Shown here in pieces: positions 1-9,040 of a stretch of DNA of 64,000 bases. Every line of letters begins with the position of its first letter. The first letter of the stretch is position 1. The position numbers and the translations under genes were made by a program. The notes under the pieces were generated by a model. It saw nothing but the letters and a program-made list of their open reading frames with translations, ran no database searches and had not been told where the DNA came from. The DNA is taken from the NCBI GenBank assembly GCA_024743405.1, contig JANSWP010000003.1, forward strand, positions 1 to 64,000. The letters are read 5' to 3'. Source of the DNA: Bacteroidota bacterium. GTDB lineage: Bacteria > Bacteroidota > Bacteroidia > Chitinophagales > Saprospiraceae.

Positions 1-145
1 AAAAATACTTTTTGCGTTCGCCTTTGTACCTTCTGGCACAAGCCAGCGCAGGATGCAGGGCATCGGGGAGTATTTTTAACGCCGCAAAAGTTCAAAAAAT
101 ACATAGGCAAATGTCGGAGTTATTCTTTAGGCGTTACTTAGTTGG
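1..145 (-). repeat. partial copy of a MITE-like palindromic repeat (copy C), cut by the window start
   Basis: Read on the minus strand, this stretch resembles the two fuller copies at 4882-5068 and 22223-22388. It has a GAATAACT stretch near 130, a TATTTTTTGAAC block, then the shared core CGTTAAAAATACTC followed by CC at about 75-93. A second AAAAATACT lies inverted at the very start, so the visible part is itself an inverted repeat. A short open frame on the plus strand here has no protein-like features. The outer end is outside the window and limits are approximate. Confidence 0.4.
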
Positions 146-152
146 GGTGAAT

Positions 153-1790
153 TTATCTTACCAAGGTAATGGTACCTGTTTTGATTTCACGGACACTATT
201 TCTAAATAACACATCTGCTTTCCAGGTATAAACGCCCGAGTTGGCTTGTCTTCCATCGATTCTTCCATCCCAACCAAAATCAAAATTATTGGGTTTAATG
301 TTGCTGGTTTTATACACTAATCCTCCCCAGCGATTAAATACCTGAAAATCAATGATTATTTCGACGTCACCGCCATCAAAAGCTAAAAATTTATCATTAA
401 AACCATCCTCATTAGGAGAAAAAACATTTGGGAAATAAATTTCTTCACAGTCTTCGTAGGTCACGAGTACCTCATCTTTATCAATTCCACATTCATTAGA
501 AGCGACAACTGAATATACCCCACCTGGCTCGGATACAAAAAAACTAGTGGAAGTGGAGCCATCATGCCACAAGTAATTAACATCAAACTGGAAATCGATA
601 TCTAGGATCACTGATTCTCCAAAACAAAGCGCAAGATCAGGTCCAATATTTACTTTTGGAGATTCAATGAAGTCCAAAAAAATGCGATCATCGGCGACAC
701 AATAATCATCAATAGTAACAGTGACTGCGTAATTCCCACCGCTTGTTGGTACTAGGGTCGGAGCCGTAGATCCATCAGACCATTGGTACTCAACGGAAGA
801 ATCACCAGAAGAAGTGGCATCCAAAGTGAATTCAGCATTTTCGCAAAAAATAGTGTCAACACCTAGTTCGAAAAAAACGGTATCGCCATCTACAAACACC
901 GTGACTGTATCAAAAAATGCTGTTTGGCATTCATCTAAAACCGTCACAAAATAAGTGGTTGTTTCCTCCGGAAAGGCAATTGGGTTAGGAATATTTGGAT
1001 TGCTTAATCCTGTCGAAGGGGTCCAGTTGTATTCGAGACCACCTTGAATATTTAATTGAAATTGGCCACCTGGACAGATGACTACGTCATCAATGGCATC
1101 GAGAAAAGTCGTGTATTTAAAACAGACTTCATGTCGGTTATTCGCACCACCGGTCGCCGCCGTAAAACCCCAAAATACTTCTGGATCTCCACTGAAAATT
1201 TCATTGACAATATCTCCAGTATAAGACAACCTTAGCTCACAATCGAACCAAATATTCATTTCTTTGGTATCGGCATTCCAATTAACTTTAAGTTCGTGAT
1301 CATTACAATCCTCAATATTGGAAGAAGTGGGGCTGGCATTGATCGGGCCGGCAAGGGTGCTGGCGGAGCTATGGTTTAAATTTCCATTTCTAATAATGGC
1401 GATATGATCAGAAGCAGGGTCATTGTAAACGGTATTCTGCCATGTATCGAATTCGATACCTATAGAAGGGGTAACTCCTTCGAAACCAATTCCGCCGCCG
1501 CCAACTCCGATAGTCGTACTAACTGGTTGGAAACCAAAAACAATTCCGTCAGCCCCTTGGGCATCCTTACATCCAAAGTTCATAGTCATGATAACTTCGA
1601 AACTAACATTTAGATCAATTTTTTCTGTAAACCAGATGGAGCCGACCTCCCAATTATTGGCAGCAGTCAGTTGAAAACAACTGTCAGAAACTTGTGTGGC
1701 ATTACCATTTAAATGGAATTGGGCATTCAAATGAAGAGAGGAAAATAGTAAAATAGAGATGAGAGAGAAATAATCAAAAAATGGCTTCAC
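153..1790 (-). CDS. secreted L-type lectin-domain protein with T9SS type B sorting domain
   Basis: A 545-residue secreted protein. Residues 1-23 form a signal peptide ending LHLNAQ. Residues about 24-230 look like an L-type (legume-type) lectin beta-sandwich, with motifs such as GADGIVFGFQ, GIEFDTWQN and the acidic DHIAI segment. Residues about 235-450 are Ig/PKD-like repeats of the kind in which each domain begins with a CPG or C-E/G motif. Residues about 455-545 (from YFPNVFSPNEDGFND to GTITLVR) are the gliding-motility-associated C-terminal domain that directs type IX secretion (type B). The likely role is a surface or released carbohydrate-binding protein; no catalytic motif is seen. It stands alone on the minus strand. 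The start is the only Met before the signal peptide. Confidence 0.85.
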   Translation of the reverse strand: MKPFFDYFSLISILLFSSLHLNAQFHLNGNATQVSDSCFQLTAANNWEVGSIWFTEKIDLNVSFEVIMTMNFGCKDAQGADGIVFGFQPVSTTIGVGGGGIGFEGVTPSIGIEFDTWQNTVYNDPASDHIAIIRNGNLNHSSASTLAGPINASPTSSNIEDCNDHELKVNWNADTKEMNIWFDCELRLSYTGDIVNEIFSGDPEVFWGFTAATGGANNRHEVCFKYTTFLDAIDDVVICPGGQFQLNIQGGLEYNWTPSTGLSNPNIPNPIAFPEETTTYFVTVLDECQTAFFDTVTVFVDGDTVFFELGVDTIFCENAEFTLDATSSGDSSVEYQWSDGSTAPTLVPTSGGNYAVTVTIDDYCVADDRIFLDFIESPKVNIGPDLALCFGESVILDIDFQFDVNYLWHDGSTSTSFFVSEPGGVYSVVASNECGIDKDEVLVTYEDCEEIYFPNVFSPNEDGFNDKFLAFDGGDVEIIIDFQVFNRWGGLVYKTSNIKPNNFDFGWDGRIDGRQANSGVYTWKADVLFRNSVREIKTGTITLVR

Positions 1791-2283
1791 GATTCTAATT
1801 TGTTCAAGGTTTAATGTTCAGGAAATATAATAATGGATTATATCCTCAAACATTTTTTTCGAATTTTTGACCATTCCTATAGACTAGATAGAAAGAAGTG
1901 TTTTGCTTCCCAAATGTATGTATTAAAATTTTTATTGTGAAAGATGTGTCTAAAAAAAGGGAAAAGAGAGATTTATGGTTGGCGAGTAAAAATGACTTTT
2001 TCTTCAAAAAAAATTAAAAAATGCAAATTTTCATTTTTTAGACATTGAAATTGAAATGTCTTTTGGTCAAAAAAAACAAGGTACCTCTGATGAAGTACCC
2101 TGTATAACCCCAAAAAACCAAATGAAAACAAATCTTTATATTTTTCAGAAAAGCCTAATAAATCAAGGGGTTTTGAAAGATTGAAGGCTTAATTCTTACT
2201 ATATATCAGGTTGAAAAGGAATTAAATGATAGTATGATCATTTATTCACAATACAAAATTAGTAAAATTATACTAAATACAAA
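1791..2283. other. intergenic region, 493 bp
   Basis: Strongly A+T rich, with long A and T runs. Apart from the terminator-like hairpin at 2069-2099 and a short palindrome at 2041-2060 (GACATT and AATGTC arms), I see no coding pattern on either strand. The part next to 1790 should hold the promoter of the lectin gene; a near match to the Bacteroidetes -7 element (TATATTTC) lies at about 1828-1835 on the minus strand. Confidence 0.5.
2069..2099 (-). terminator. rho-independent terminator of the ABC permease transcript
   Basis: On the minus strand the arms GGTAC and GTACC enclose a 10-base loop and are followed, after two bases, by a run of eight T. It lies about 185 bp beyond the stop of the permease gene at 2284. 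The stem is short, so strength is uncertain. Confidence 0.5.
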
Positions 2284-4743
2284 CTATTCGTATTTTAAAG
2301 CTTCTACTGGATTGGCAATGGCGGCTTTTATGGTCTGGTAGCTAATGGTTAATAATGCAATGGTTAAAACACCGAGAATTGGAATAAAAAATAACCAAGC
2401 GCCTACGCTAATATTGTATGGATAGTTGGTTAACCACTGTGTCAATCCATAATAGGCCAAAGGCAATGCGATAAAACCTGCAACTAAGATCAAAAAGACG
2501 AACTCTTTTGAGAGCATAGTCAGAATACTTGGAATCGATGCGCCCAATACTTTTCGGATGCCGATTTCTTTTGTTTTCTGGGCAGCTGCAAAAGCTACTA
2601 ATCCATATAAACCAAAACAAGAAATCAAAATGGCAAGAAAAGCGAAATAACCAATTATTTGCCCTAATCGAGTCTCCGCTTGATAAAGGTTTTCAATTGA
2701 TTCATCCAAAAAAGTGTATTCAAAAACCTTTTGTGGGAAAAATTCATCCCAAGTTTCTTCAATAAACTCTAGACTCGCTGGAACTTCTGCAGAATTGATT
2801 TTAATTGAAAAATTTGTAAAAATAGCTGCCTGAACATCCATGACCAAAGGGATAATGGTTTGGTGTAAACTGGTTTGATGGAAATCTTTGACTACCCCAA
2901 TTACTGTCCCTTCTTTTCCTTCTCTAAGTAGCCGTTTCCCGATAGCATCTTCAGCGTTTTTCCATTGCATATCTGCGACTGCTCTTTCATTTAAAACAAA
3001 TGCATTTTGATGATCCGTGCCCATTTCTTTATCAAAAGAACGCCCTGCTACAAGCTCTAATTCATAGGTTTCTAGGAAATCATAATCGACTGAATTACAG
3101 GTTAGATAAAGGTTGTCTTCAGCGGTGATGTGCTCACCTTGAACATTTCGACGAGGAGCGCCTTGTCCTGGAACTGTACTCGACAAGGTAATAGCTTCTA
3201 CTTTTGGATTCTTTAATAATTCTTCTTCAAAGCTGTTTATTTTTTGTCGAAGATCGCCGTTGAGTCCACCGAAAATGGAGTTTAATTGAGGGCTAAATAG
3301 GGGTACATTTAACATATAGTCCGATTGAAATCCCATGGGTTGAGATTGTAGATATTGTATTTGTTTGTAAATACCTAATGCGCCACCTATTAGACCAATA
3401 GTGGCAATAAACTGTATTGTTATCAATGCTTTACGTAAATAGACTCCTTTTGGAATACTAGCAAACCCTTTGCCTCGAAGAATAGAAACAGGTTTGAATC
3501 GGGTCACAAAAAAGGCTGGATAACTGCCTGCTAAAAGTCCTGCGAGAATAAAAATACCTAAAAATAGGGCTGCCAGCGTTCCGTTGTTTATAATGTCAAA
3601 ACTCAGTTCTCTATTAGTCAATTCATTCATATAAGGTAAAGCCAGTCTTATTAGTATCATTGAAATCAAAAAACCAATAAAACTCAAAATCATGGATTCG
3701 CCAAGGAACTGTGTGACTACACTGCTTTTGCTGGCACCTAATACTTTTCGAACACCTACTTCTTTTGCACGTCCTAAAGAACCCGCTGTTGAAAAGTTGA
3801 CAAAATTGATGGCGGCAATTAGTAAAGTCACGAACCCAATTGCCAAGAAAATATATAGAAAAGAAAGATTGGCAGGGGGGGTTGGTTCCGAACCAGCCGT
3901 TGAGTGTAAATGAATATCTTTCAAAGGAACTAATGTGAAGTTTTGCCCTTCTCGAACTTGTGGATTTCCAAATTTTTCTAATAATGTGGGGAATGCCTTA
4001 TCTACCTCTTCGGGGTTTCCGCCTTCATTTAAAAGTACATAAGTATAAGAATGTGAGATGACCCAATTACTATTTAGATTATTGCGCATTGCTGTTCGAG
4101 ATTGTTCGGGCGCTGTATTAAACATATCCGGATAAGGGGCAATCATATTAAATTGGATATGTGAATTTTCTGGAAATTTTCGAACAACTCCAGTGACGGT
4201 GAAAGGATAGGTATCTTCCAAATAAATCACCTTGCCTAAAGCATCGGGCGTTCCAAAAAACTGAATTGCCATTTCATCTGTCAATATAATCGAAGAAGGA
4301 GCATCTAAAGCACTAGTTGGGTTTCCTTGTAAAAAGTCAAAGGTGAAAATGTTGAGAATCGTAGAGTCAGCAAAAAACTGATTCTGGATTTCATATTTAT
4401 TCAGGGCATTGCCATTTGGGTCTTTAGTACTCACACTCACTTGGCGTCCATACATTCGAGCGACTTGGTCTATACCAGGAAAATTATCGTGCATTAGAGG
4501 GGCAATGGGAGGAGGACAAGCAGCAATAACTAAACCGTCGCCAGCGAAATCAGCTCCATAATTGATTCGATAGATATTATCTGCTTTTTCGTGAAACTGG
4601 TCATAACTAAATTCATGCTGCAAAAACAATAAGATCAAAAAGCAGCAAGCCATTCCAATAGCCAAACCAAGGGCATTTATGATGGCAAAAGTCTTATTTT
4701 TCAATAAAGTCCGGATGGCAATTTTAACGTAGTTTTGAAGCAT
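2284..4743 (-). CDS. ABC transporter permease, MacB/FtsX family (two-unit)
   Basis: About 819 residues. The N-terminus (MLQNYVKIAIRTLLKNK, then a first membrane helix) is the typical opening of the large Bacteroidetes MacB_PCD/FtsX permeases. The protein has a periplasmic MacB_PCD-like domain (about 40-260), an FtsX domain with three helices (about 300-420), a second helix near 440, a second periplasmic domain and a final FtsX unit (about 690-819). Both FtsX units carry the family signature (R)AKEVGVRKVLGAS or KTKEIGIRKVLGAS. No ATPase gene is adjacent, as is common for this group. An upstream Met at 4770 would add nine polar residues; I prefer 4743 because it gives the family-standard N-terminus. 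Likely role: mechanotransmission-type export or signalling; substrate unknown. Confidence 0.85.
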   Translation of the reverse strand: MLQNYVKIAIRTLLKNKTFAIINALGLAIGMACCFLILLFLQHEFSYDQFHEKADNIYRINYGADFAGDGLVIAACPPPIAPLMHDNFPGIDQVARMYGRQVSVSTKDPNGNALNKYEIQNQFFADSTILNIFTFDFLQGNPTSALDAPSSIILTDEMAIQFFGTPDALGKVIYLEDTYPFTVTGVVRKFPENSHIQFNMIAPYPDMFNTAPEQSRTAMRNNLNSNWVISHSYTYVLLNEGGNPEEVDKAFPTLLEKFGNPQVREGQNFTLVPLKDIHLHSTAGSEPTPPANLSFLYIFLAIGFVTLLIAAINFVNFSTAGSLGRAKEVGVRKVLGASKSSVVTQFLGESMILSFIGFLISMILIRLALPYMNELTNRELSFDIINNGTLAALFLGIFILAGLLAGSYPAFFVTRFKPVSILRGKGFASIPKGVYLRKALITIQFIATIGLIGGALGIYKQIQYLQSQPMGFQSDYMLNVPLFSPQLNSIFGGLNGDLRQKINSFEEELLKNPKVEAITLSSTVPGQGAPRRNVQGEHITAEDNLYLTCNSVDYDFLETYELELVAGRSFDKEMGTDHQNAFVLNERAVADMQWKNAEDAIGKRLLREGKEGTVIGVVKDFHQTSLHQTIIPLVMDVQAAIFTNFSIKINSAEVPASLEFIEETWDEFFPQKVFEYTFLDESIENLYQAETRLGQIIGYFAFLAILISCFGLYGLVAFAAAQKTKEIGIRKVLGASIPSILTMLSKEFVFLILVAGFIALPLAYYGLTQWLTNYPYNISVGAWLFFIPILGVLTIALLTISYQTIKAAIANPVEALKYE

Positions 4744-4881
4744 GATGGTTTTATTTATGACGCATTCCATAGAAAATCAAAGTAATGAACTATGGGCCAA
4801 TAACATTTAAAGATTTAAATCTGCCGAAAAGATTGCATGAAAAGATTGAAAAGAGGGTAGAAGAATTGCTAAAAAGAGGAT

Positions 4882-5068
4882 TAGGGAGTAGGAAACTAAT
4901 AACCTACCCATTTCACTTGCTCTTTTTCCTTCATTTTTCGTTAAAAATACTCACCATACCTATGGGTATGTCTGCGTTTTTTGCCTTTGATGCTATTGCA
5001 TCAAGCAAACCCAGTAAAGAAAAAATAGCTGTGCAAAATTTGGGTACCTTATTTATTTCCTGCTCCCT
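4882..5068. repeat. MITE-like palindromic repeat, copy A (187 bp)
   Basis: Imperfect terminal inverted repeats of about 29 bp: AGGGAGTAGGAAA at 4882 pairs with the complement of TTTCCTGCTCCCT ending at 5068. The middle holds the core CGTTAAAAATACTCACC and a hairpin with arms CATACC and GGTATG. Copy B at 22223-22388 has the same order of parts with compensating changes in the hairpin. No transposase lies inside. The right end overlaps the last codons of the gene ending at 5053. A 109-residue open frame across the element is judged not to be a gene. Confidence 0.65.
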
Positions 5069-6126
5069 TGAGTATTTTTTTGAATCTCCCAAAAAGCATC
5101 TAAATAAAACTTAGCTGCCCAATTAGGATATTTAAAATGCATGTATTTCTCCCAGAAAGGAACAGAGCCTGGAATTGCTCCATTGGTTAAAAAAGTCTTC
5201 GATACTTTTAGGGTCTTGGATACTTGATAAGCTAATGTTTTCCATTTTTCTTCTTTGGTTATTTGAAATAATCTTGAAAAAATGATGGATAATTGGGCAT
5301 TTCCAGTTACGCAGACAAAAGAATAATCTCCCTTCCAATCCTCCTCGTAGGTGCCAGCAAAACGCTTTTCTCGATTCCAGAGGCTAGCTAGTTTTTTACT
5401 CATTTGTATCGTCTTATTCAAAAGTAAATCATCCTTTAGAAGAATAGCTGATTCCAAAAAACCTCGAATTGTATAAGCGATTGTATGAGTAAAAGCAGGC
5501 TGGTTAGATTCAAAAGCCCAGTCTTTTACTGCATAATTGGGTTGAATCTTTTGCTTATAAAAATCGAGTGCTTTTCGAGCATTTTGTTTTATTTTCGGAT
5601 CATTCAGATATTGATTGGCATAAAGCATAGCCCAAATAACTCGTGTATTATAAGACGGAACAAAATTGGAAACGAATAATCCTTTTTCCCAAACACCATT
5701 CTCATCTAAACTGTTTGATAACCAATTAGTTGCCATGTTGAAAGCATCAAAATATTTTTCATTTTGCGTTACTTCATAAGCTCTAATTAAACCGAAAATA
5801 ATTTGCCCTGTATTAAAAGTACTTTCCTTTCCAGTTTCGCCAAATAATTCGGCGAATGCTCCATTTTCAAATTGAATATCGCACAACCAATCCGCACATT
5901 TTAGGGCATATTCTGACAACCAATTTTCTTCCAATTCTTCATGGTAATTGAGTAAGGTCTCTATGATATATCCAGTTGTTTCAGGGTAGGCTTTTTCCCA
6001 GCCTCTAAGTGGTAAGCGAATTCGAGAATAAAAAGCAGCTGAGCCTTTTTGACCTGTTGCGTCAATGCTTTTTTTAAGCCAATGAAGGGTAGGCTTAGTT
6101 TGATTATGGAATATGTTTGATTTCAT
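5053..6126 (-). CDS. six-hairpin (alpha/alpha toroid) protein, glycosidase-like fold
   Basis: A 357-residue cytoplasmic-looking protein without signal peptide. It is built of regularly spaced helix pairs with aromatic-rich repeats (YETTGY-type: YPETTGYIIETLL, NTGQIIFGLIRAYE, YNTRVIWAMLYANQ, HTIAYTIRGFLE, TGNAQLSIIFSRL, NWAAKFYLDAFWE). This pattern is that of the alpha/alpha toroid superfamily containing six-hairpin glycosidases, epimerases and terpene cyclases. I cannot identify catalytic residues with certainty, so the substrate is open; proteins of this look often accompany surface polysaccharide biosynthesis. The last residues and the stop codon come from the terminal inverted repeat of the element at 4882-5068, so the original C-terminus may have been altered by its insertion. 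No operon partner. Confidence 0.6.
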   Translation of the reverse strand: MKSNIFHNQTKPTLHWLKKSIDATGQKGSAAFYSRIRLPLRGWEKAYPETTGYIIETLLNYHEELEENWLSEYALKCADWLCDIQFENGAFAELFGETGKESTFNTGQIIFGLIRAYEVTQNEKYFDAFNMATNWLSNSLDENGVWEKGLFVSNFVPSYNTRVIWAMLYANQYLNDPKIKQNARKALDFYKQKIQPNYAVKDWAFESNQPAFTHTIAYTIRGFLESAILLKDDLLLNKTIQMSKKLASLWNREKRFAGTYEEDWKGDYSFVCVTGNAQLSIIFSRLFQITKEEKWKTLAYQVSKTLKVSKTFLTNGAIPGSVPFWEKYMHFKYPNWAAKFYLDAFWEIQKNTQGSRK

Positions 6127-6310
6127 CTCGTAACATTAGGCGATGGTCTTTTTTTGTGAAGTCAAAGAAAATCTAGTTCCTTACGTAAATATTCTGGCAT
6201 AAAGTCTATTCCTATTTTAGGTCACAGCTTCGTGCGTAGCATCAGTTACTAATTAGTCTGTAAACGAAGTATCTTAATTAAGGAAGATAGTCTATTTAAT
6301 CCGTATCCCT

Positions 6311-6342
6311 AAAAAAAAGGGCTGAGAATTATTTCTCAGCCC
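6311..6342 (-). terminator. strong rho-independent terminator after aconitase
   Basis: On the minus strand a 10-bp stem GGGCTGAGAA (complement TTCTCAGCCC) with a four-base loop at 6319-6342 is followed by eight T (6311-6318). It sits 42 bp past the aconitase stop. Confidence 0.9.
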
Positions 6343-6383
6343 CGCAATGATATTTTAAAGTTCAAATAATTTTTTGAATGTTT

Positions 6384-8651
6384 TTAGCTTGCGATTTCCT
6401 CCCGAATCTTATTCAAAGCCGAACCAGCTCTTACCCAGCCAATTTGTGCTTTATTATAAGTGTGATTCACTTCAAATCTATCTACTGTTCCATCTGAGTG
6501 GCGAAGAACAACCGTCAAAGTTTTGCCCGGTGCCATTGATTCGAAACCTTCAATGTCCACATAATCATCTTGTCGAACTTTGTCATAATCGGCAGTGTCC
6601 ACAAAAGTCAAAGCCAACATACCTTGTTTTTTCAAGTTTGTTTCGTGGATACGAGCAAATGATTTTACAATCACTGCATGAACCCCTAAGAATCTAGGTT
6701 CCATCGCCGCATGTTCTCGTGAAGAACCTTCTCCTAAATTCTCTTCACCAAAAACAACGGATCCGATACCATTATCTCGATAATAAGTTGCCACATCAGG
6801 CGTTTTTCCGTATTCGCCCGTCTCAACATTTAAGATGTTATTGGTATCACCATTGAAAGCATTGATGGCTCCGATATAACAATTATTAGAAATATTTTGA
6901 AGATGACCTCTAAATTTCAACCAAGGACCTGCCATTGAAATATGGTCAGTCGTACACTTTCCTTTTGCTTTCACCCAAACACGCATGCTCTGCAATTGGT
7001 CATTGGTGATTGTTTTGAAAGGCGTCAATAATTGCAAACGGTCAGAATTTGGATTGACATTAACTTCAACACCACTTCCATCTTCAATTGGTGCGATAAA
7101 ACCTGCATCTTCTACATCGAAACCTTTTGGAGGCAATTCAACACCTGTTGGTGGATCTAACTTTACTTGTTCACCGTTTTCATTTGTCAAAGTATCCTTT
7201 AAAGGATTGAACAACATATCACCTGAAATTGCCATTGCTGTTACGATTTCTGGCGAAGCCACAAAACCGTGAGTATTTGGATTTCCGTCATTACGTTTTG
7301 CGAAGTTTCGATTGAATGAAGTAATGATTGAGTTTTTACGGCTTGGGTCATCTGTGTGGCGTGCCCATTGACCGATACAAGGTCCACAAGCATTTGCCAA
7401 AACAACACCGCCCATTTTTTCAAAATCATCCAACAACCCATCGCGTTCAACCGTGAATCGAATCTGCTCAGAACCAGGGGTAACGGTAAATTCTGATTTG
7501 ACTTTTAAGTTTTTCTCTACTGCTTGACGCGCTAAAGATGCCGCCCTGTCAAGATCTTCATAAGAAGAGTTGGTACAAGAACCAATCAACCCAACCTCTA
7601 ATTTTGGCGGATAATTATTGTCTTTTACTGCTTGTGCGAATTCCGATATTGGCCACGCTTTGTCTGGCGTATAAGGTCCGTTGATATGCGGCTCTAAAGT
7701 AGAAAGGTCAATTTCAATAACTCTATCAAAATATTTTTCTGGATTAGCGTAGCATTCTGGATCACCTGTCAAATGTTCTGCAACTTTATCTGCAGCTTCC
7801 ACAACATCTGGTCTGCCAGTTGCTTTCAAATATCTTCGCATAGACTCATCATATCCAAACGTAGAAGTTGTTGCGCCGATTTCCGCACCCATATTTCCGA
7901 TGGTTCCTTTTCCTGTACAAGACAATGCTTCCGCACCGTCACCAAAGTATTCAACGATTGCACCTGTTCCACCTTTTACTGTCAAAATACCCGCAACTTT
8001 CAAAATCACATCTTTGGAAGAAGTCCAACCATTTAATTTTCCAGTCAACTTTACACCAATTACTTTTGGCATTTTCAATTCCCAGGGCATTCCTGCCATT
8101 ACATCTACTGCATCTGCACCACCAACTCCAATAGCGAGCATTCCCAAACCTGCACCATTAGGCGTGTGAGAATCCGTTCCAATCATCATTCCGCCAGGAA
8201 AAGCATAGTTTTCTAAGACGATTTGGTGAATAATTCCTGCACCAGGCTTCCAAAACCCAATACCATATTTATTAGAGACATCCGTCAAAAAATCATAAAC
8301 TTCTGAGTTCACATCATTGGCGATCGCCAAATCTTTGTCTGCGCCAACCTTTGCTTGAATCAAGTGGTCACAGTGTACGGTTGAAGGTACCGCTACTTTA
8401 TTTCGACCTGCCATCATGAATTGCAACAATGCCATTTGAGCCGTTGCATCCTGCATCGCCACACGGTCAGGTGCGAAGAACACATAATCACCACCACGCG
8501 TATATTTTTGCAAAGGAGATTCAGCATGAAGGTGAGAATAAAGAATCTTTTCTGCGAGGGTAATTGGACGACCGAGCAACTTTCTAGCGGCGTCAACTTT
8601 ACCAGGAAGGGCTTCATAATGCGCCCGTATCATATCAATATCAAAAGCCAT
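6384..8651 (-). CDS. acn: aconitate hydratase
   Basis: A 755-residue aconitase of the mitochondrial type; converts citrate to isocitrate via cis-aconitate in the TCA cycle, in the cytoplasm. The three [4Fe-4S] ligands are visible: C359 in [10 protein letters not shown], and C422 and C425 in [11 protein letters not shown]. Other family motifs are TVHCDHLI (near 95), [13 protein letters not shown] (near 158), the SFNRNF segment (near 445) and the C-terminal swivel domain with [14 protein letters not shown]. Full length for the family. It stands alone, with a strong terminator downstream and a promoter candidate at 8739-8746, divergent from the phosphatase gene. Confidence 0.97.
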   Translation of the reverse strand: MAFDIDMIRAHYEALPGKVDAARKLLGRPITLAEKILYSHLHAESPLQKYTRGGDYVFFAPDRVAMQDATAQMALLQFMMAGRNKVAVPSTVHCDHLIQAKVGADKDLAIANDVNSEVYDFLTDVSNKYGIGFWKPGAGIIHQIVLENYAFPGGMMIGTDSHTPNGAGLGMLAIGVGGADAVDVMAGMPWELKMPKVIGVKLTGKLNGWTSSKDVILKVAGILTVKGGTGAIVEYFGDGAEALSCTGKGTIGNMGAEIGATTSTFGYDESMRRYLKATGRPDVVEAADKVAEHLTGDPECYANPEKYFDRVIEIDLSTLEPHINGPYTPDKAWPISEFAQAVKDNNYPPKLEVGLIGSCTNSSYEDLDRAASLARQAVEKNLKVKSEFTVTPGSEQIRFTVERDGLLDDFEKMGGVVLANACGPCIGQWARHTDDPSRKNSIITSFNRNFAKRNDGNPNTHGFVASPEIVTAMAISGDMLFNPLKDTLTNENGEQVKLDPPTGVELPPKGFDVEDAGFIAPIEDGSGVEVNVNPNSDRLQLLTPFKTITNDQLQSMRVWVKAKGKCTTDHISMAGPWLKFRGHLQNISNNCYIGAINAFNGDTNNILNVETGEYGKTPDVATYYRDNGIGSVVFGEENLGEGSSREHAAMEPRFLGVHAVIVKSFARIHETNLKKQGMLALTFVDTADYDKVRQDDYVDIEGFESMAPGKTLTVVLRHSDGTVDRFEVNHTYNKAQIGWVRAGSALNKIREEIAS

Positions 8652-8738
8652 AATAATTTGGATTTGGATTTAGAGCGGGCGATTTACGATTTTGTTCGAC
8701 TTTTGAACGGCTGTAAATTGCCTTCTCAAAAAGGTCTG

Positions 8739-8746
8739 CAAAAGTA
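8739..8746 (-). promoter_or_regulatory. candidate sigma-A -7 element of the aconitase gene
   Basis: The minus strand reads TACTTTTG here, an exact match to the Bacteroidetes -7 consensus TAnnTTTG, 88 bp upstream of the aconitase start. I see no clear -33 TTTG at the expected spacing. The surrounding divergent gap (8652-9040, 389 bp) shows no coding; no good promoter match was seen for the plus-strand phosphatase gene. Confidence 0.4.
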
Positions 8747-9040
8747 TAATTTTTCAGGTATTTTTCATATCGCTTTATTATAAATGAAATGCCTTTATTT
8801 AAGATTAGTTTTATGCTGTTAAATCTATCCGTAGTAATTTTAAGGAATTCAGAATAATCTGGACTAAAAGCTAATCTTTACAAAATCTTTAATGGATTTT
8901 GACTAATTATTCATTTCAAAACCGTTGTTTTGTTAATTGGTTTATTTTTTGGTTCAAGCTGATAATTTTTTGATCATTTCAAACACATAATCTACACATA
9001 ATCAATAGAGTAAACCTACCCAGTTATCTAAATAATAACG

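Noticed and set aside
2041-2060. second hairpin GACATT/AATGTC as a terminator of the lectin or permease gene
   Set aside because: Six-to-seven-bp stem in very A+T-rich DNA without a proper T run in the needed direction; the hairpin at 2069-2099 explains termination better.
4785-5114. 109-residue plus-strand open frame
   Set aside because: It lies almost wholly in the palindromic repeat at 4882-5068 and overlaps the end of a better gene; no protein-family features.
7773-8169. three overlapping plus-strand frames of 87-89 residues
   Set aside because: They are antisense to the conserved aconitase core and have the low-complexity look of shadow frames.
9001-9040. consensus -7/-33 promoter for the phosphatase gene
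   Set aside because: The candidate TAATTTTTTG has the wrong internal spacing; not convincing enough to list.
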